Part shown: positions 1 to 11,690 of the stretch, piece by piece
Layout: each line of letters starts with the position of its first letter
How positions within the stretch are numbered: position 1 is the first letter of the stretch
Assembly (NCBI RefSeq): GCF_019925205.1
Contig: NC_083562.1
Span: 7,936,001-8,000,000 of the forward strand
Direction of reading: 5' to 3'
Length of the DNA stretch: 64,000 nt
Origin: Metopolophium dirhodum
Taxonomy: Eukaryota; Arthropoda; Insecta; Hemiptera; Aphididae
Notes under the pieces: model-generated
Seen by the model: only the letters and a program-made list of their open reading frames with translations
Told to the model about the DNA's origin: nothing
Databases searched by the model: none
Program-made: the position numbers and the translations under genes

Positions 1-219
1 CAATTCTTTTTCAAATTTGTTTATCATTGCAAGACTTGTGATGTAATATTTATTTGAAATTTAAACCAGGTAAGATGTACTTACTTTAGACACCTTACCT
101 TACAATACACCAAAAATAATCATAATACTGTTAAGCTAGTACTATAAAATTATCGGTCTTGTGGTTCCTCGCTAACACTTAGCGTACAAATGGAATAAGA
201 TAAAACAGATGACACTTAC

Positions 220-3200
220 CAACTTGTTTAGCATGGGAAAAAATTGTTGTACATCCCTAAAACATGTATAGTATGAATATATGTTAAGTGGTATTAAATC
301 TGAAACATATAAAAATGTGCATACCGTTTGTAACGCTCTTTGTCCTCTGTATTGCACACAGGATTTCTGGATAAGTTCAGCTCATGAATAGTGTAACCTG
401 AGAGACACCTTAGCTCTTTTAAATCAGAAAACTGCAATAAAAATTATTTTTGAATATCAGTTCAATAAAAAAAAAAAGAACATTACTTTGTTGCCAGCTA
501 AATCCAACACTTTCAGTTCAGGGAACAACCTACGTATCCATATAAGGCCTTCACCTAAATATATGTGATTATTTTCAAGACTTAAACCGTACAAGTCATG
601 CTTGGTATGTTGAGCAACCATGTTGAGTGCTGCCAAAAGAACAGCTGGTCGATTTAATGGTACAAATAATTGATTATTGGTAAACACTAAAACAAAAATA
701 AAATTATTTTTTCCATATTTTTTTTGAAACTATTATCTTATGGGTGTTGGTGCGGTTTTTCTGATTTTCCGAAATTCCATAAAATTTGAAATCATAATTT
801 TTATTTAATTTTAATACTTTTCCACTACGCTACAAATAGCTATTTAGGGGTGGGGTTGATACAATGTATTATATTAACAAAAATTACTTGACAAGAAAAA
901 CTCTCACGACCCTATAAAAGAATACTCGGATTTTATTAATTTTTTTTTATTTAAAAGAGAACATTTTTCAGATTGGATCAAAGGCAATTTTCATTAAAAA
1001 AAATACGTTTAAAAAAAGAACAAAATCTGACTATTCTATGGGGCATGAGTTTTTCCTGTATGACATGTTTCTGTACTAAAAACCGCACCGGCTACGATGC
1101 CCTTGATATCAAATAAACTTTTACATACGTGAACAAGCATAGAATTGTGACAAATCTAAACTCTTGGTACTAGGATTGTAACGAGTCGCCATGGCTTCTA
1201 TCATTTTTTCTCTCACTTCACTGGATACTGGTGTGAATGATATAGGACCACGTGGAGGCAAATATATACACACCTTTATAACTAACTAAGTACAAATATT
1301 CATGTTAAAAACATTTTTAAAATTCAATCATGTGCCTACAACAAACAACTGAACAATTTAAACTTACTTTTCGATCATCTCTTTGTGTTATCTTATAACT
1401 AGTGTTGTGCAATGTTTTAGCAACTTTAAAATCATCAACAAGAAATCTTAAAGCATTATCAAAATATTGTTTCTGTAAAATAAATATTGATTATTTTCAT
1501 ACATTCTAAAATTATACAAATAACATAGAAATATCATACATTGTATGGATAAAACACAACAGGTGTGATATAAGTTTGTATTATTTTAAGGACTTCGTCA
1601 CAATCTTCAACATTTGGCACCTTAAAAACCAGAATAAATACAATTTAAACATGTACAATAAATAATTATTAGGTAGATATATTGAAAATTAGAACTTACA
1701 AATACTGAATACCATCCAGTACTACTTTCTTTCAAAGCCCATGATAAGTTTCTGAAATTACCATTACCACCACGGCCATGATTTCTTTCAGGAAAAGATC
1801 TATTAAATGTTAATATTTATAGGTATATTAATAAATTTTAGAAATAGTAACAACTAACAAAAATAAAATACATACCGTCGACCAGTATTATTTCTAGATG
1901 GGCCATTTCGATTAGGAAATTCACTATCCAGTTGATCACGGACCAAATCAGTTTTACTTTCCCAACTTTTACGAAAATGATTACCTCCACGTTGATTTGC
2001 TTTGAATGTCACCTTTTTATTAAAAGCATGACGATCTGAGTATCCACCACCTCCTCGACTAGTGCTAGGTCTTGAAGTTCGATCATCATGATCATTACTC
2101 CGTTCACTACCTAAAATTTAGAAATCTAATATTAGCAGTGATAGGAAAGAACGCGATCATATGAACCCATTAATTTTGTGTGAACTGCATATGAATGCGT
2201 TAAATTTTCAAGAAATGGATATTAGCCTTTTTGGTTTGTTGACGATTGACCCAATAAATGTCTTTGATAAAATGTATAACTTACATATAACTTATATTTT
2301 ATACTAGGTAGTAGATACACATTTAAATAAAACAATTTACTGTATTTTATACATTTTTATTTACGAAATTTACGGTGTAAGGCATTATTATGTACAATTT
2401 AAGATTAAAATATCATATAAACATTAACAGGAATTAGATACTTAATATCCAAACATTATGAAAAGTGATTTATTAGTCCGGATTTATTTGCATTTAAAAA
2501 GTGTCAAATATGATGCAAATATGCAAGGAAAACGTGGCTAAATATGCAATTAGGTATATGCATTATGTTATACATTAGAAAATATGATTTTTAAAAAACC
2601 CTCACTTTTACACCAAGAAAAGTAAGTACTAGATATTCTATCAAAAATAAAAAAATATTTAAATAATGAAAATTTTAATACTTTAAAATCAAAGTGCAAT
2701 AATATACCTATTTTTATAATCTTCATTTTCTCTTAATCAAATATATATAGATTAGTTAAAATACAATGTCTATAACTCTCAGTAAACTTTAAAAAGGGCA
2801 ATCAAAATAAAAAAAACTAAAATCATCTGTAAATATTATAGTTAAAAAAAAGTTGTAAAATTGAGGTTTTGCCTCGTTTGTGGCAAATGTTGTAGTAACA
2901 ACATAGTAGGTATGCCAGAACAAGAGCGTATGTTATTTATTATTGTTAAAATCTTATCTATATATACGTGCTTTGATCTCATGAAGTATTGCAAACATGA
3001 AAATATTTTAACAACATTCTTCTAGGAGACACTGATAACGATTTTTTTCTCCTTTAAAATTACTAAAATGTATTTATCATAAATAATAATAGCTAATTTA
3101 CTAAAAACCTATTAAATATGCATGTTATGAATTATTTATGAACAAAAATGCAATAATATTTATATATGCAAAGTATGCAATATACAATTTGGTGTGAATT

Positions 3201-3741
3201 CGGTGTAATATGAACCGTGGACATTTTAAAACCCCTTAGACGTGCATACGCTTAGCACAAACATGCACTAGAAATACTTAGAATACTTATATTTTTTCAG
3301 AAACAAAAAAAAACAACACATTTTCTTTTAAGAAAGGTAAAAGTTGGTGGGTATTTGAACGTTTCCCCCAGTTAATTTTAGCTGTATGGGAAATTTCCCC
3401 CCTGCACCGAGACATTTGCCAATTTATCAAAATTGATAAATAAGGAACCTACAATGTACATTATAAAAAAATGCAATATATTTTAGTATATATGTAACCC
3501 AAAGGAGTGGCGAGACGGCAGCATCGTAATCGAATGAAGTACGTTAGTGGTTAATACCTTGATAAATAACAAGTTGACCAAATGCTTATTAGGTCGTAGA
3601 CGTTTTCTGAACACCGACCCCCTCCCCCTTCTTCATCAAAAACTGGCACACCACAAAAGCGTCGATTTGTACTATATACTCACGTGGATTGGCGTTATGG
3701 AACCTGCCATTGCTGTTACGTCCTCGTGATCTACCAGCCAT
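220..3741 (-). CDS. NXF1/TAP-family mRNA export factor, copy 1 (5' part; continues off the left edge)
   Basis: NXF1 carries bulk spliced mRNA through the nuclear pore. Coding exons on the minus strand: 3684-3741, 1876-2110, 1700-1799, 1540-1620, 1368-1472, 1129-1273, 487-686, 325-431, 220-256. All have GT-AG borders and consistent phase, giving 356 codons. The start MAGRSRGR is followed by an Arg/Gly-rich tail (STSRGGGGYSDR), as in the RNA-binding N-terminus of NXF1. Next come an RRM-like domain (GWYSVF to TQRDDRK, exons 3-5) and leucine-rich repeats (LKVLDLAGNK, ELNLSRNPVCN, exons 6-9). The NTF2-like and UBA domains expected for the family would lie left of base 1. Exons 4-9 have exactly the lengths of those in the second copy at 14282-25265. 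Family assignment is firm; orthology to NXF1 itself is inferred from the better-conserved RG tail. Confidence 0.88.
2120..3683 (-). other. First intron of NXF copy 1, AT-rich
   Basis: This is the 1.57 kb intron between coding exons 1 and 2. It is AT-rich and contains repeated short words such as tgcaaatatgcaa (near 2500 and 3140-3180), probably a decayed element. No reading frame in it is credible; the short plus-strand frame at 3547-3729 overlaps the start exon in antisense. Confidence 0.5.
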
Positions 3742-4340
3742 CGCGTTCAGCAAGTCCTACAAAAATCTGCAATTACGGAGATTACGCACTATAGCACCGT
3801 TCGCGACTAAACAGTAAACAACTGAACAACACTCGAATAGTCACGTCAGTGCGTCACAGTGTCGCGGTCGCACAGGCGCAGCGCACAAAAAAAGAGAGAA
3901 CGTGATTAGAGCATTAATAACACAGAATAACATTAATGAAATAGAGGGAAGTGTGCCGGAATGGGGAAGAGAGATAGACTGTTTTTTATCATTGCCTCTC
4001 ATTCTGGCAGAGGCCTTATCATAAATGATATACAATAATTATATATATATATATTTGTGTAAGGCATCTATAACCTCAAAATATTTTCATGTTCGTTCCC
4101 GTATGATAAGCACCACGGACTAAGATATAATGGACTGGAAACGAGCAGCTCATCAGTCGTGGCCTCGAAAGTATGTACAAGGGGCAAATGCGGGGGGGTC
4201 GCGATCATAATTGTGAATTTACAGCGCCGTCTGTATAAAACACGGACCGAGATACAAAATGTGACACTAAATAAAACCACTGGTATTCAATTACGAGTGT
4301 TGATGATAACAGAAGAACGTTTTGCGGGCCGTCCCCCGTC
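3742..4340 (-). promoter_or_regulatory. Presumed 5' UTR and promoter of NXF copy 1
   Basis: Immediately upstream of the ATG the sequence becomes locally richer in CG dinucleotides (3840-3900), as at the other start exons in this window. No clear TATA box was seen. The placement is inferred from the position of the start codon only. Confidence 0.35.
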
Positions 4341-4349
4341 ACCCGCCCA

Positions 4350-5390
4350 CCATGTCGTTCCAAGTCCATTGTATTCATGGAACTTTTCTACTTTACCGGA
4401 CACCCTTTTTTTTGCGATTTTTTTTGGGGGACTTTGTCATATTTTTGACGAAAAAAATTATGGTGAAATCAGAATTTGGGGCTCGGACTTAGTTTCGTAG
4501 TTATCGATGAATGAAGTTGGCTATTTTAAGTTCACTGTCCCTATCATAAAGATTGATGTTTTTGTTTTTGAAACTTGTGCTTTTATGGAGATTACGGTGC
4601 GAGGTTATCCACTTTATCAGGTAATTAAAAACGAAAATATCCCTCGATCTGCTATCCAAATCCACCTAAGTTAAATTAAAAATGTATATTTGTAAATTTT
4701 TCGCGGGATACTTGGCCAAACACATGTTTACCAAACACTGTTGGATCTACAATTTAGATCCGACAGCTGAGTTTTTCAAAAACGCCGGTAGACTGTACCA
4801 TAAAGATAACGAAAATGTTATATTTAATGACGGCCGCGGCGGTGACGACGACGGCAACGACGAAGAATTGTAGAATTATAAGAATTGTACTTAGTTGATA
4901 GTGAATAAAAATTAAAATAGTTGAAAAAATTTGTTGTGCATAGGAAGTGCACAATCTGTTTTCATATAATCTGTGGCGTTACTGCGCATGCGCTGGGACT
5001 TATTCGCGTGTATGGGCAGTGATGCCTTGCTAGCGGCACTCGTCGCTACGCTCCTCGGCGCCGTCGCTCCGCTCCGCAAATCGAAAATATCCCTCGACTT
5101 GCTGTGCAACACCACCTTAAGTAGGTCACAGGGTAAGTTATGTCGTAGTATGGGCAGTGATGCTTTGCTAGCATCAATCTTCATGATAGGGACAGTGAAC
5201 TTAAAATAGCGAACTTCATTCGCCGATAACTTCGAAACTAAGTCCGAGCCCCAAATTCTGACTTCACCATCGTTTTCAGCGTACTTACCTACATATATTT
5301 CAATTACAAAAATCGCAAAAAAAAAGGTGTCCGGTAAAGTAGAAATATACCAACAGTTGTAATTGGTGATTGCCACTTGGGACGCGATAA
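4350..5390. mobile_element. About 1-kb foldback element with roughly 200-bp inverted arms
   Basis: The left arm (about 4380-4560) reads, in reverse complement, as the right arm (about 5180-5350). Both encode the same peptide pieces on opposite strands (STLPDT, FFAIF, RIWGSDLVS). The interior has a short direct repeat of aaaatatccctcga at 4636 and 5084, and a second direct repeat, gggcagtgatgc, at 5014 and 5153. The 63-residue frame at 4682-4873 ends in an Asp/Gly-rich tail and is not recognised. The arms diverge by perhaps a fifth by eye, so the copy is not recent. No target duplication could be assigned. Confidence 0.6.
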
Positions 5391-5811
5391 GGTGAAAATG
5401 ATATTAACGCTCCAAATGAGAAAAATTAACTCCAGTGTAGCCATAATGTATGAATAATCAATAATTATTGTATTGTCTTTGAATTTAGAAACTTATACAT
5501 TACGATTTCAAATATAATATTCGTAATGAAATGATATTACTTTAGTTTTACTAAGGCTCTACGCGTAATAGTGCTCTGGTTATACAGACTTCGTAGTTCG
5601 TAGATAATTCATAGATAATATTCTTATATTATCTATGAGATAATAATTAGTTAGTCATAAGTGTGCACTGACCACATGAATAAATACTCATTATAATAAG
5701 CATAAAATCGAAAAATACTAGAAATAATTTTTACTTAGCGCACCTTTTGGCTTTTGCCGATGCCATAACGAGGGAAATAACTTTTTTTCCTGATAAGCTA
5801 GCCGGGCCGGT
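5391..5811. other. AT-rich intergenic stretch
   Basis: No gene or convincing repeat was recognised between the foldback element and the next inverted-repeat element. A small local repeat of tagataat words occurs around 5600-5650. Confidence 0.4.
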
Positions 5812-6220
5812 TAGAGTAACGCCACACCCTGTTTGTCCGGTGTGTTGTTTCCGTCTTACAAACATAAGACATACCAAATTTGAGTTCAGTACCAAGAACC
5901 AATTTTGAATTGTTAGCGTGAATTGACCTATTATTAAAAATAGAGGTAAGAACATTATAATATGTGTTCTCTCAGGTCTCAATTTCCTTTGCTTAACGAT
6001 ATTTTGTTTTTTAATAACGAGTTATGACCTATAAGTACCTATATAAAATATTAAAATTTAAAAACGCTCATGAGTCACTTGAATATTAAAATATCGTTAA
6101 CAAACTAACAAGAGAACACAAATAATGTTCTTACCTTTAAATTTGATGATAAGTCAAATATAATATTGAAGTTAACAACAGAAAATTGGTTCTAGTGTTT
6201 GTTATGGACTGGCGTCCCGC
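5812..6220. mobile_element. Decayed inverted-repeat element of the GAGGACGCCACACCC family
   Basis: The left end contains gccacaccctg and then gtgttgtttccgtcttacaa, matching the ends of the intact copy at 25958-26373. The inner inverted pair ggtaagaacatta (5945) and taatgttcttacc (6123) also matches that copy. The right terminus is eroded, so the right boundary is approximate. Confidence 0.5.
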
Positions 6221-6290
6221 TATGGCGCTATATAAATAATAAGAGAGCCTACCTAATTACTATAGACGTAAGTCTATTACTATGACCCAT

Positions 6291-6400
6291 AGGCGTGTCC
6301 AAACCTTTGGTGCAACCTGGCTAAAGCCCCTCAGCCACCCTCTTTATGAACAATTTTTGTTATTTTCAAATTGGTCATTATTATAACTAATATGAAAAAA
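6291..6400. repeat. Direct repeat, related to 7984-8095
   Basis: The word caacctggctaaagcccct, followed by a run that includes gttattttcaaatt, occurs here and again at 7984-8095, on either side of exon 2 of the acidic-protein gene. Both look like end fragments of one transposon family (start near taggcgtgtcca). No paired opposite end was found. Confidence 0.45.
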
Positions 6401-6580
6401 AAAAATGCTGTCTCTATTTCAGATTGCATATAATGGATGTCAGTAGGTAAACAATTAAAATAAAATCATGTATAAATAATAAACATTATATTATATAATA
6501 TACATTATGTGTAAGTTAGTTACATTAAAATTTAGCTTATCACAGTCAAAAATGTATTCATATTGACTTTTGACATATTA

Positions 6581-8343
6581 TTATTCATCTCCATCTTCAT
6601 CTTCATCTCCATCTCCATCTTCATCCTCATCTTCATCCTCATCTCCATCTTCATCTCCATCTTCATCTTCATCTCCATCTTCATCTTCATCTCCATCTTC
6701 ATCTTCAACTTCAAATTCAAATTCATCTACATTATGTTCTTCAACAAATGATTTAATAACATCGGCCAGGTTTATCTGATGAAACGATGTAATCTCCGTT
6801 GAATAATTGAAATCATTATCAGTGGTTGAACTTGTTGAAGCAATGTTTGTCGTAGCCCTCTCAGATGTTTCCTCTGGTGCATTGTTTTCTTCAACCTCGT
6901 CTTTAACCTCGTCTTCAACCTCGTCTTCATCCTCGTCTTCATCCTCGTCTTCATCCTCGTCTTCATCCTCATCTTCGACAATTTTAAAATAAAAAGTTTC
7001 TTCTTCGACCCCAGTTAAATCCGGGTACTCAGTAGTCAATTCTGTGATATCATCCAAATTAAAAGTGTTTACTGCAAATATATAACTCCCTTTAGGACTG
7101 CCACTACTCGTACTAGGTAAGTCTAAAAACAAAAACAAAAACGAATAGTAAAAATTAAACTATAAATATAATAATTAAAATAAATATTAATTATTATTTA
7201 GGCAATTGTTTTATAACAAGTTATGAATACACCTATAATCACATGGAAAAAATAACAGCAATAAATTAACTAAAAAGTCAAAACGAATACCGAGGGTAAA
7301 CTTAGTAAATGATTATATTACTCCTAGCAATTGAATTAATAATAATGAGTGTAAATTGTAAGCATCTAGTTATGTTGAGAAATTTAAAGAATTATGAAAA
7401 TGTATGTATAGACAAAGTCTTATATATTTATTAAAGAAAACATTAATAGTGGATATTATAAATACAATTAGTAGGTGTATGTTAACTATTTTATAAAATT
7501 AATATAAATTTACATTTTATTTGGAATTAACTTAACTTTCTATATTATTTTATGTTATTATATAAATTAGTAAATATTATACAGCGAATAAAAAAGTATC
7601 GAACATAAATAATAAAATTATTCCAGGTTGAAACTGAAAATAATAATTAAATAACATTAAAAAATAAGGCAGAGGACTCAAGAATTTTGGATTACTAATG
7701 AACTAGATTACTATGCTTTAGACTTTTCATAACTTGGGCTACCTACTTTCCCCTACTTTCAAACTATGCAACAATATCATTATTCAAGTAAATCAAGGAT
7801 GTTGTAGTTCGATCACAAAGGTAATACATTGAAAAATAAAAAAATCTAAACTCAAATGTATAATTCTGATTTATATGGTCAAGGGGGAAATAAAATGGGG
7901 CACGGCTTCATGAATGTTTCAAAAAATGTATCATTTTAGATTACTCTGGGATTTTTTTTATCTATTTGTGTGAGTAAATGTGACATAGGTGTGTCCAGAA
8001 CTTTGACACAGAGGCTGCAACCTGGCTAAAGCCCTTTAGCCTCCCCCCCCTTTTTGAACAAATTTTGTTATTTTCAAATTCGACATTAGTATAAGTAGGT
8101 AGTACGAAAAAAAAATGTTACAAGACAATATACCTATGTATACGATTACAATTTTAAAGTAAAAATAGTAAAATAAATTGATTTTTATTAAATGTGTATT
8201 TTACCTGCAGTCGATACACTAGGCAGATTTGTATTTGGAACTGATTCAACTGAACTAGTACTATTTTTGATTTTTTTTTTTTCAGGTTCCTCTTTTTTGT
8301 GGTTGGAATTCGAAGAATCTTCCAATGTCTTTTTATCACTCAT
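6581..8343 (-). CDS. Highly acidic protein, two exons, function unknown
   Basis: Exon 1 (8205-8343) starts MSDKKTLEDSS, is Lys/Ser-rich, and ends at a gtaaaa donor in phase 1. Exon 2 (6581-7122) follows a tttttag acceptor and continues in frame to a TAA, giving 226 residues. Exon 2 encodes a short unique segment (SYIFAVNTFNLDD), an Asp-Glu tract of about 20 residues, an EVEDEVKDEVEE tract, a Ser/Thr-rich stretch, a second unique segment (HQINLADVIKSFVEEHN) and a long terminal Asp/Glu/Gly tract. Such tails are typical of histone chaperones and nucleolar proteins, but no domain is recognised and none is assigned. The tracts are encoded by hexamer repeats, so length polymorphism is likely. Clean splice sites and phase support a real gene. 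Confidence 0.62.
6586..6705. repeat. Hexamer microsatellite (ATCTTC/ATCTCC) inside the acidic coding exon
   Basis: The run consists almost entirely of atcttc, atctcc and atcctc units. A second purine/pyrimidine-biased run of cgtcttcatcct units lies at 6896-6975. Read on the minus strand both encode Asp/Glu tracts; because the units lack stops, several other frames are also open and should be ignored. Confidence 0.85.
7140..8204 (-). other. Intron of the acidic-protein gene
   Basis: An AT-rich intron of about 1.08 kb. It carries the repeat fragment at 7984-8095 and nothing else recognised. Confidence 0.55.
7984..8095. repeat. Direct repeat, related to 6291-6400
   Basis: It shares gcaacctggctaaagccc and the following pyrimidine run and gttattttcaaatt with the copy at 6291. 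It lies in the intron of the acidic-protein gene. Confidence 0.45.
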
Positions 8344-8700
8344 AATTAATTACGAAACGCGTCAGATAAAATGCAATGTCCGCACGGCGTGCCTTCGTCG
8401 AGCGGTCAATGAAAATCTCGTCGTGGTGGCGTCGTACTGCGTAGCCTCGTTCGCGGAGATTACACGTGACGGTGAACGGCGAAGGTAAGATGGCGGACGT
8501 TACGAAGAGTCACACAGAGCGTTGTTCCACCGCAGAACTTTAATGAACGAGACTATGAGAGAGACAGGGATGAGGGAATCCGGAGTAGAGCGAGCGCAGG
8601 CTCGACCGGTCGATACGCCGTTCGGCGTCGCGGCAAGTCGGGCGGTGATGCCAACCAACGGCAGTGCAACCGAAGAGAGGGAGTATTGTGGTGATGGCTC
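8344..8700 (-). promoter_or_regulatory. CG-rich upstream region of the acidic-protein gene
   Basis: Directly 5' of the minus-strand ATG the base composition shifts sharply to CG-rich (many cg dinucleotides at 8350-8660), as expected for an insect housekeeping promoter. No TATA box was seen. The boundaries are arbitrary. Confidence 0.4.
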
Positions 8701-8989
8701 ACCCCCCCCCCCTCCCCCCCCCGAGGAGAAAAATGTTTACAAATATGAATAGTACCATAGAATACATTACGAAAAATACAACGAACAAAGAAAATTTTTG
8801 AAAGACATGACCGTGTGCGGATGACGTTGAATTGAATGTGAAGCTGGCGTCGATGTTGAGTGAAAGCGAATTTAATTTGAGTTGTCGGGAGGTGAATTGA
8901 ATTGGATTGACGGCAGATGAATATTGAAATTTTAGGAGGATGAAGTCAATTGAATTTTGAATTTAGAAGTTGGTGGAAGTGAATTTAGG

Positions 8990-9353
8990 TGTAGCAGAGC
9001 GAACACGGGTTACGTGGATGTTACGTCGCAGGTCAACGCCAGGATCAAAGGTGCACGGGGCACGGCATTATCGCGCGCGCTGTGCTCGTAACGGATGTAT
9101 TATAAAAAATAGTAAAATAGTAACACCGTCCTGTCCGTGGACAGGCCCGGCCCGGCGGTTTGTCGGAGCGAGAGACGACCGACGGCTGTCTGTCGTGAGA
9201 GCGGCCGCGGTGAGACACTGAGACAGCCTGCACCTCCGTGGACAGTTGGCGCGACTTGGGCTGGGGTTGGATGACAGCAACGTCCCGCGGTGACGAGAGG
9301 CGGAACTGCAAGGTGTGAACCTCGTACGCGAGCTTATTCACTTTTTCAGTCAA
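8990..9353 (-). pseudogene. Relic of a Ty3/gypsy-type Gag protein
   Basis: On the minus strand a coiled-coil-like start (MTEKVNKLAYEVHTLQFRLS) leads into SDKPPGRAC, then CYYF, and after a frame change CRAPCTFDPG. The order Cys-Tyr-Tyr, a spacer, then Cys-x-x-Pro-Cys-x-Phe resembles the C-terminal Gag region of insect gypsy/mdg3-like elements. The frame change and the absence of any pol region mark it as a relic. The CG-rich composition differs from its surroundings. The assignment rests on motif memory only. Confidence 0.38.
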
Positions 9354-9655
9354 GTGGTCGATCTGGGCTTCGCGATAGTATTATTACCCATAATAGGAGC
9401 AAGTAGTATTCACAATCCTTGGAACATGAAGATGAGATCGCATACATGTTACTTTATAATTATACGATACAAGTTTACTATGCCAAAAAGCGGGTTTATG
9501 AGTGTGATTAATCGTAGGAGAAAACAATTCTTAGAAATAAGATAGAAGGACCACAAACCAGGATAAGGGCGCATAAGTAGGCGGATTTAGTAATCGCGCA
9601 TGGCAGTGCGTGTGAACAGCAGGATACGACAACCGACAACGATAAAAATTATGAA

Positions 9656-10098
9656 GAGGACGTCACACCCACATATTGTGTTGTCTCCGTCTTACAAAAG
9701 TACAACATAGCAAAAACTGTATTGCGCGGGACAGCTTTACACCCTCTGTATACATTACCAAATTACCAAAATTCCTCAACGCATAGAGAAGAACTTTATC
9801 TGTGTTTTAATTTTTTTGAAAGCACTAACCGTCTAACCAATTATTTTTAATAATTACCTAAATTAAAAAAACAAAATAAAACCTTGTGTTCTCAAACTGA
9901 TAACTTTAAACGTATTTATGTTATCCAAATAATAAAAACAGAGCGACACAGATAAGTTCTTCCCTATGCGTGGATGTTGTGAAATGTTAGTAATTATACT
10001 ATAAGTACGAAGTGAGTAAAAATTTCCCGCGCAAAACAGTTTTTGCTATGTTGTAGGTACATTTGTAAGACGAAGACAACACAAGTCATGCGGATGAA
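9656..10098. mobile_element. Inverted-repeat element of the GAGGACGCCACACCC family
   Basis: The left end (gaggacgtcacacccaca, then tgtctccgtcttacaaa) is mirrored at the right end (tttgtaagacgaagacaaca, then gtactc). The inverted similarity continues inward through acaacatagcaaaaactg and its complement, about 70 bp in all. The roughly 440-bp interior has no coding capacity. Confidence 0.7.
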
Positions 10099-10140
10099 AC
10101 GTACTCTTATTTCAAATAATATCATAATATAGAGCATTAT

Positions 10141-10501
10141 AGGGCTGACGGTATTTTCGGTTTATTAGTATTTTAAAATTATTTTGGTAAACGGTATACC
10201 GTAAAAAACCAAACTGTTTGGGTATACGAAAACCGAAATAATTCGGTATTCCTAAATACCGATATGGCGAACGGTATACCGAAATAATAAATAAAATCTA
10301 ACTAGTATCGATATTTTTTACTTTTATTGTTTCACATTATATACTTTATTATATACTATAATATATAATATTATAATCTATAATATTGCCATTGATACTA
10401 GAAAAGAAAACAGCACTAAAACCGTTCATTCGGTTTTTTACGGTATACCGTTTACCAACATAATTTGAAAATACCGGTATACCGAAAATACCGTCAGCCC
10501 T
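10141..10501. mobile_element. About 360-bp MITE with AGGGCTGACGGTATTTTCGG ends
   Basis: The first about 70 bases reappear as reverse complement at the right end, with few differences. Both arms contain the pair ggtaaacggtataccgtaaa. The ends could be read as flanked by a TA target. However, the 11-bp word gagcattatag occurs at 10132 and again near 10592, so the true element may extend to about 10591 with an 8-bp duplication instead. Confidence 0.65.
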
Positions 10502-10604
10502 AACCGTACCATATCGATATTTATAGGTATACCGAAACATTTCGGTTTCTCGGTATACCATTTCAAACCGGTATTGAAATCAATAACCCTGGAGCAGTGG
10601 AGCA

Positions 10605-11690
10605 TTATAGCTTCAATAGTTCAATATAAATTATAAAATAATGAATATTTTATACTAAAAAACTACGTAGTATAGATTATCGAAAATGCAGCTGTCCAGG
10701 ATGCACACTCCAATCAGAGCTTGAGCATTTCCGAGACTGGTTAACGGACATCCGCGCATCCGTGGGAAGTGGAAACGATTATACTCTTATCGATGTGGCT
10801 AGCCGCGGTGACGTCATTTCAGTTTTTGTCAGACTATAGCAACCACTCATAGATTTGCCGACTCAATATTTTTTTCACGCAGATTCACATAGAATAGTGT
10901 CATAGTGGGTGAAGGTAGAGGGAGTATATATTCAAGTATTTGAACTGGATTTTGGAGTATTAAAATACAAAATATGCCTAATATGATCAAAAATAACTAA
11001 TATAATGTATATGAAACATAATTATTTACATAATATGTAATAATTAATATTATTTAATATATTATTATGTTGCATTTAGCGAAGAAGTCTTATCTGGTAT
11101 TCTTACCACGTTTTGTAGGTAGTCCCGTTAATCGAACGCCGCGCACCGCTCGCCATGACGTGCCGTTGAACCAAAATGTCTCTTTTAAGATTTTTAACAT
11201 TTAAAAAACTAAACGTCATTTTGAAATTCTGATTCTCACATCGTCTTAAACACATAAAACCACACATTTATACGAAAATATGTTTTATTACAATGAACAT
11301 AAAATATGAATGTATACATAAAACACATTCGTATGTCGTAAGTCATATAACCTTAATACAAGTTTATATAAAACATATTATAAGTACTTTAGGTTACACC
11401 TTATACCTTCTTTGTATTGCATGATTATGTTAAAATTATGTAAGTAAATAAAGACATTTTATTAATTAATTATTTAATTATTATTTTTTGATTATTTGGA
11501 AATATAGCATATTATACCCAAAACATTTTTAGCAATACTTTCTGAATATATGATATAAGCAAATTAGTGGGTGATCATTACTGATCAAGTAGCGATAAAT
11601 AAATGCCCCACCAGAAAAAAAATTGACCCTGTATCGCCCCCTCAATAAAAATTATAAAAATTATGTGGCGCCGCCACTGGAGTCACTGTT
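10605..11690. other. Intergenic stretch with no recognised gene
   Basis: AT-rich, with short CG-containing patches at 10690-10830 and 11120-11165. The motif gtggcgccgccactgg (11662-11677) resembles a transposon terminus, but no partner was found. Nothing coding was identified. Confidence 0.4.

Noticed and set aside
4912..5376. Minus-strand 154-codon frame in the foldback element
   Set aside because: It runs across the inverted arm and the internal direct repeats and is not supported by splice signals or a known domain; treated as part of the element.
6532..6779. Several short frames on both strands over the hexamer repeat (poly-Ser, Met/Lys and Ile/Phe repeats)
   Set aside because: These are shadows of the microsatellite; only the frame linked to exon 1 by splicing is retained.
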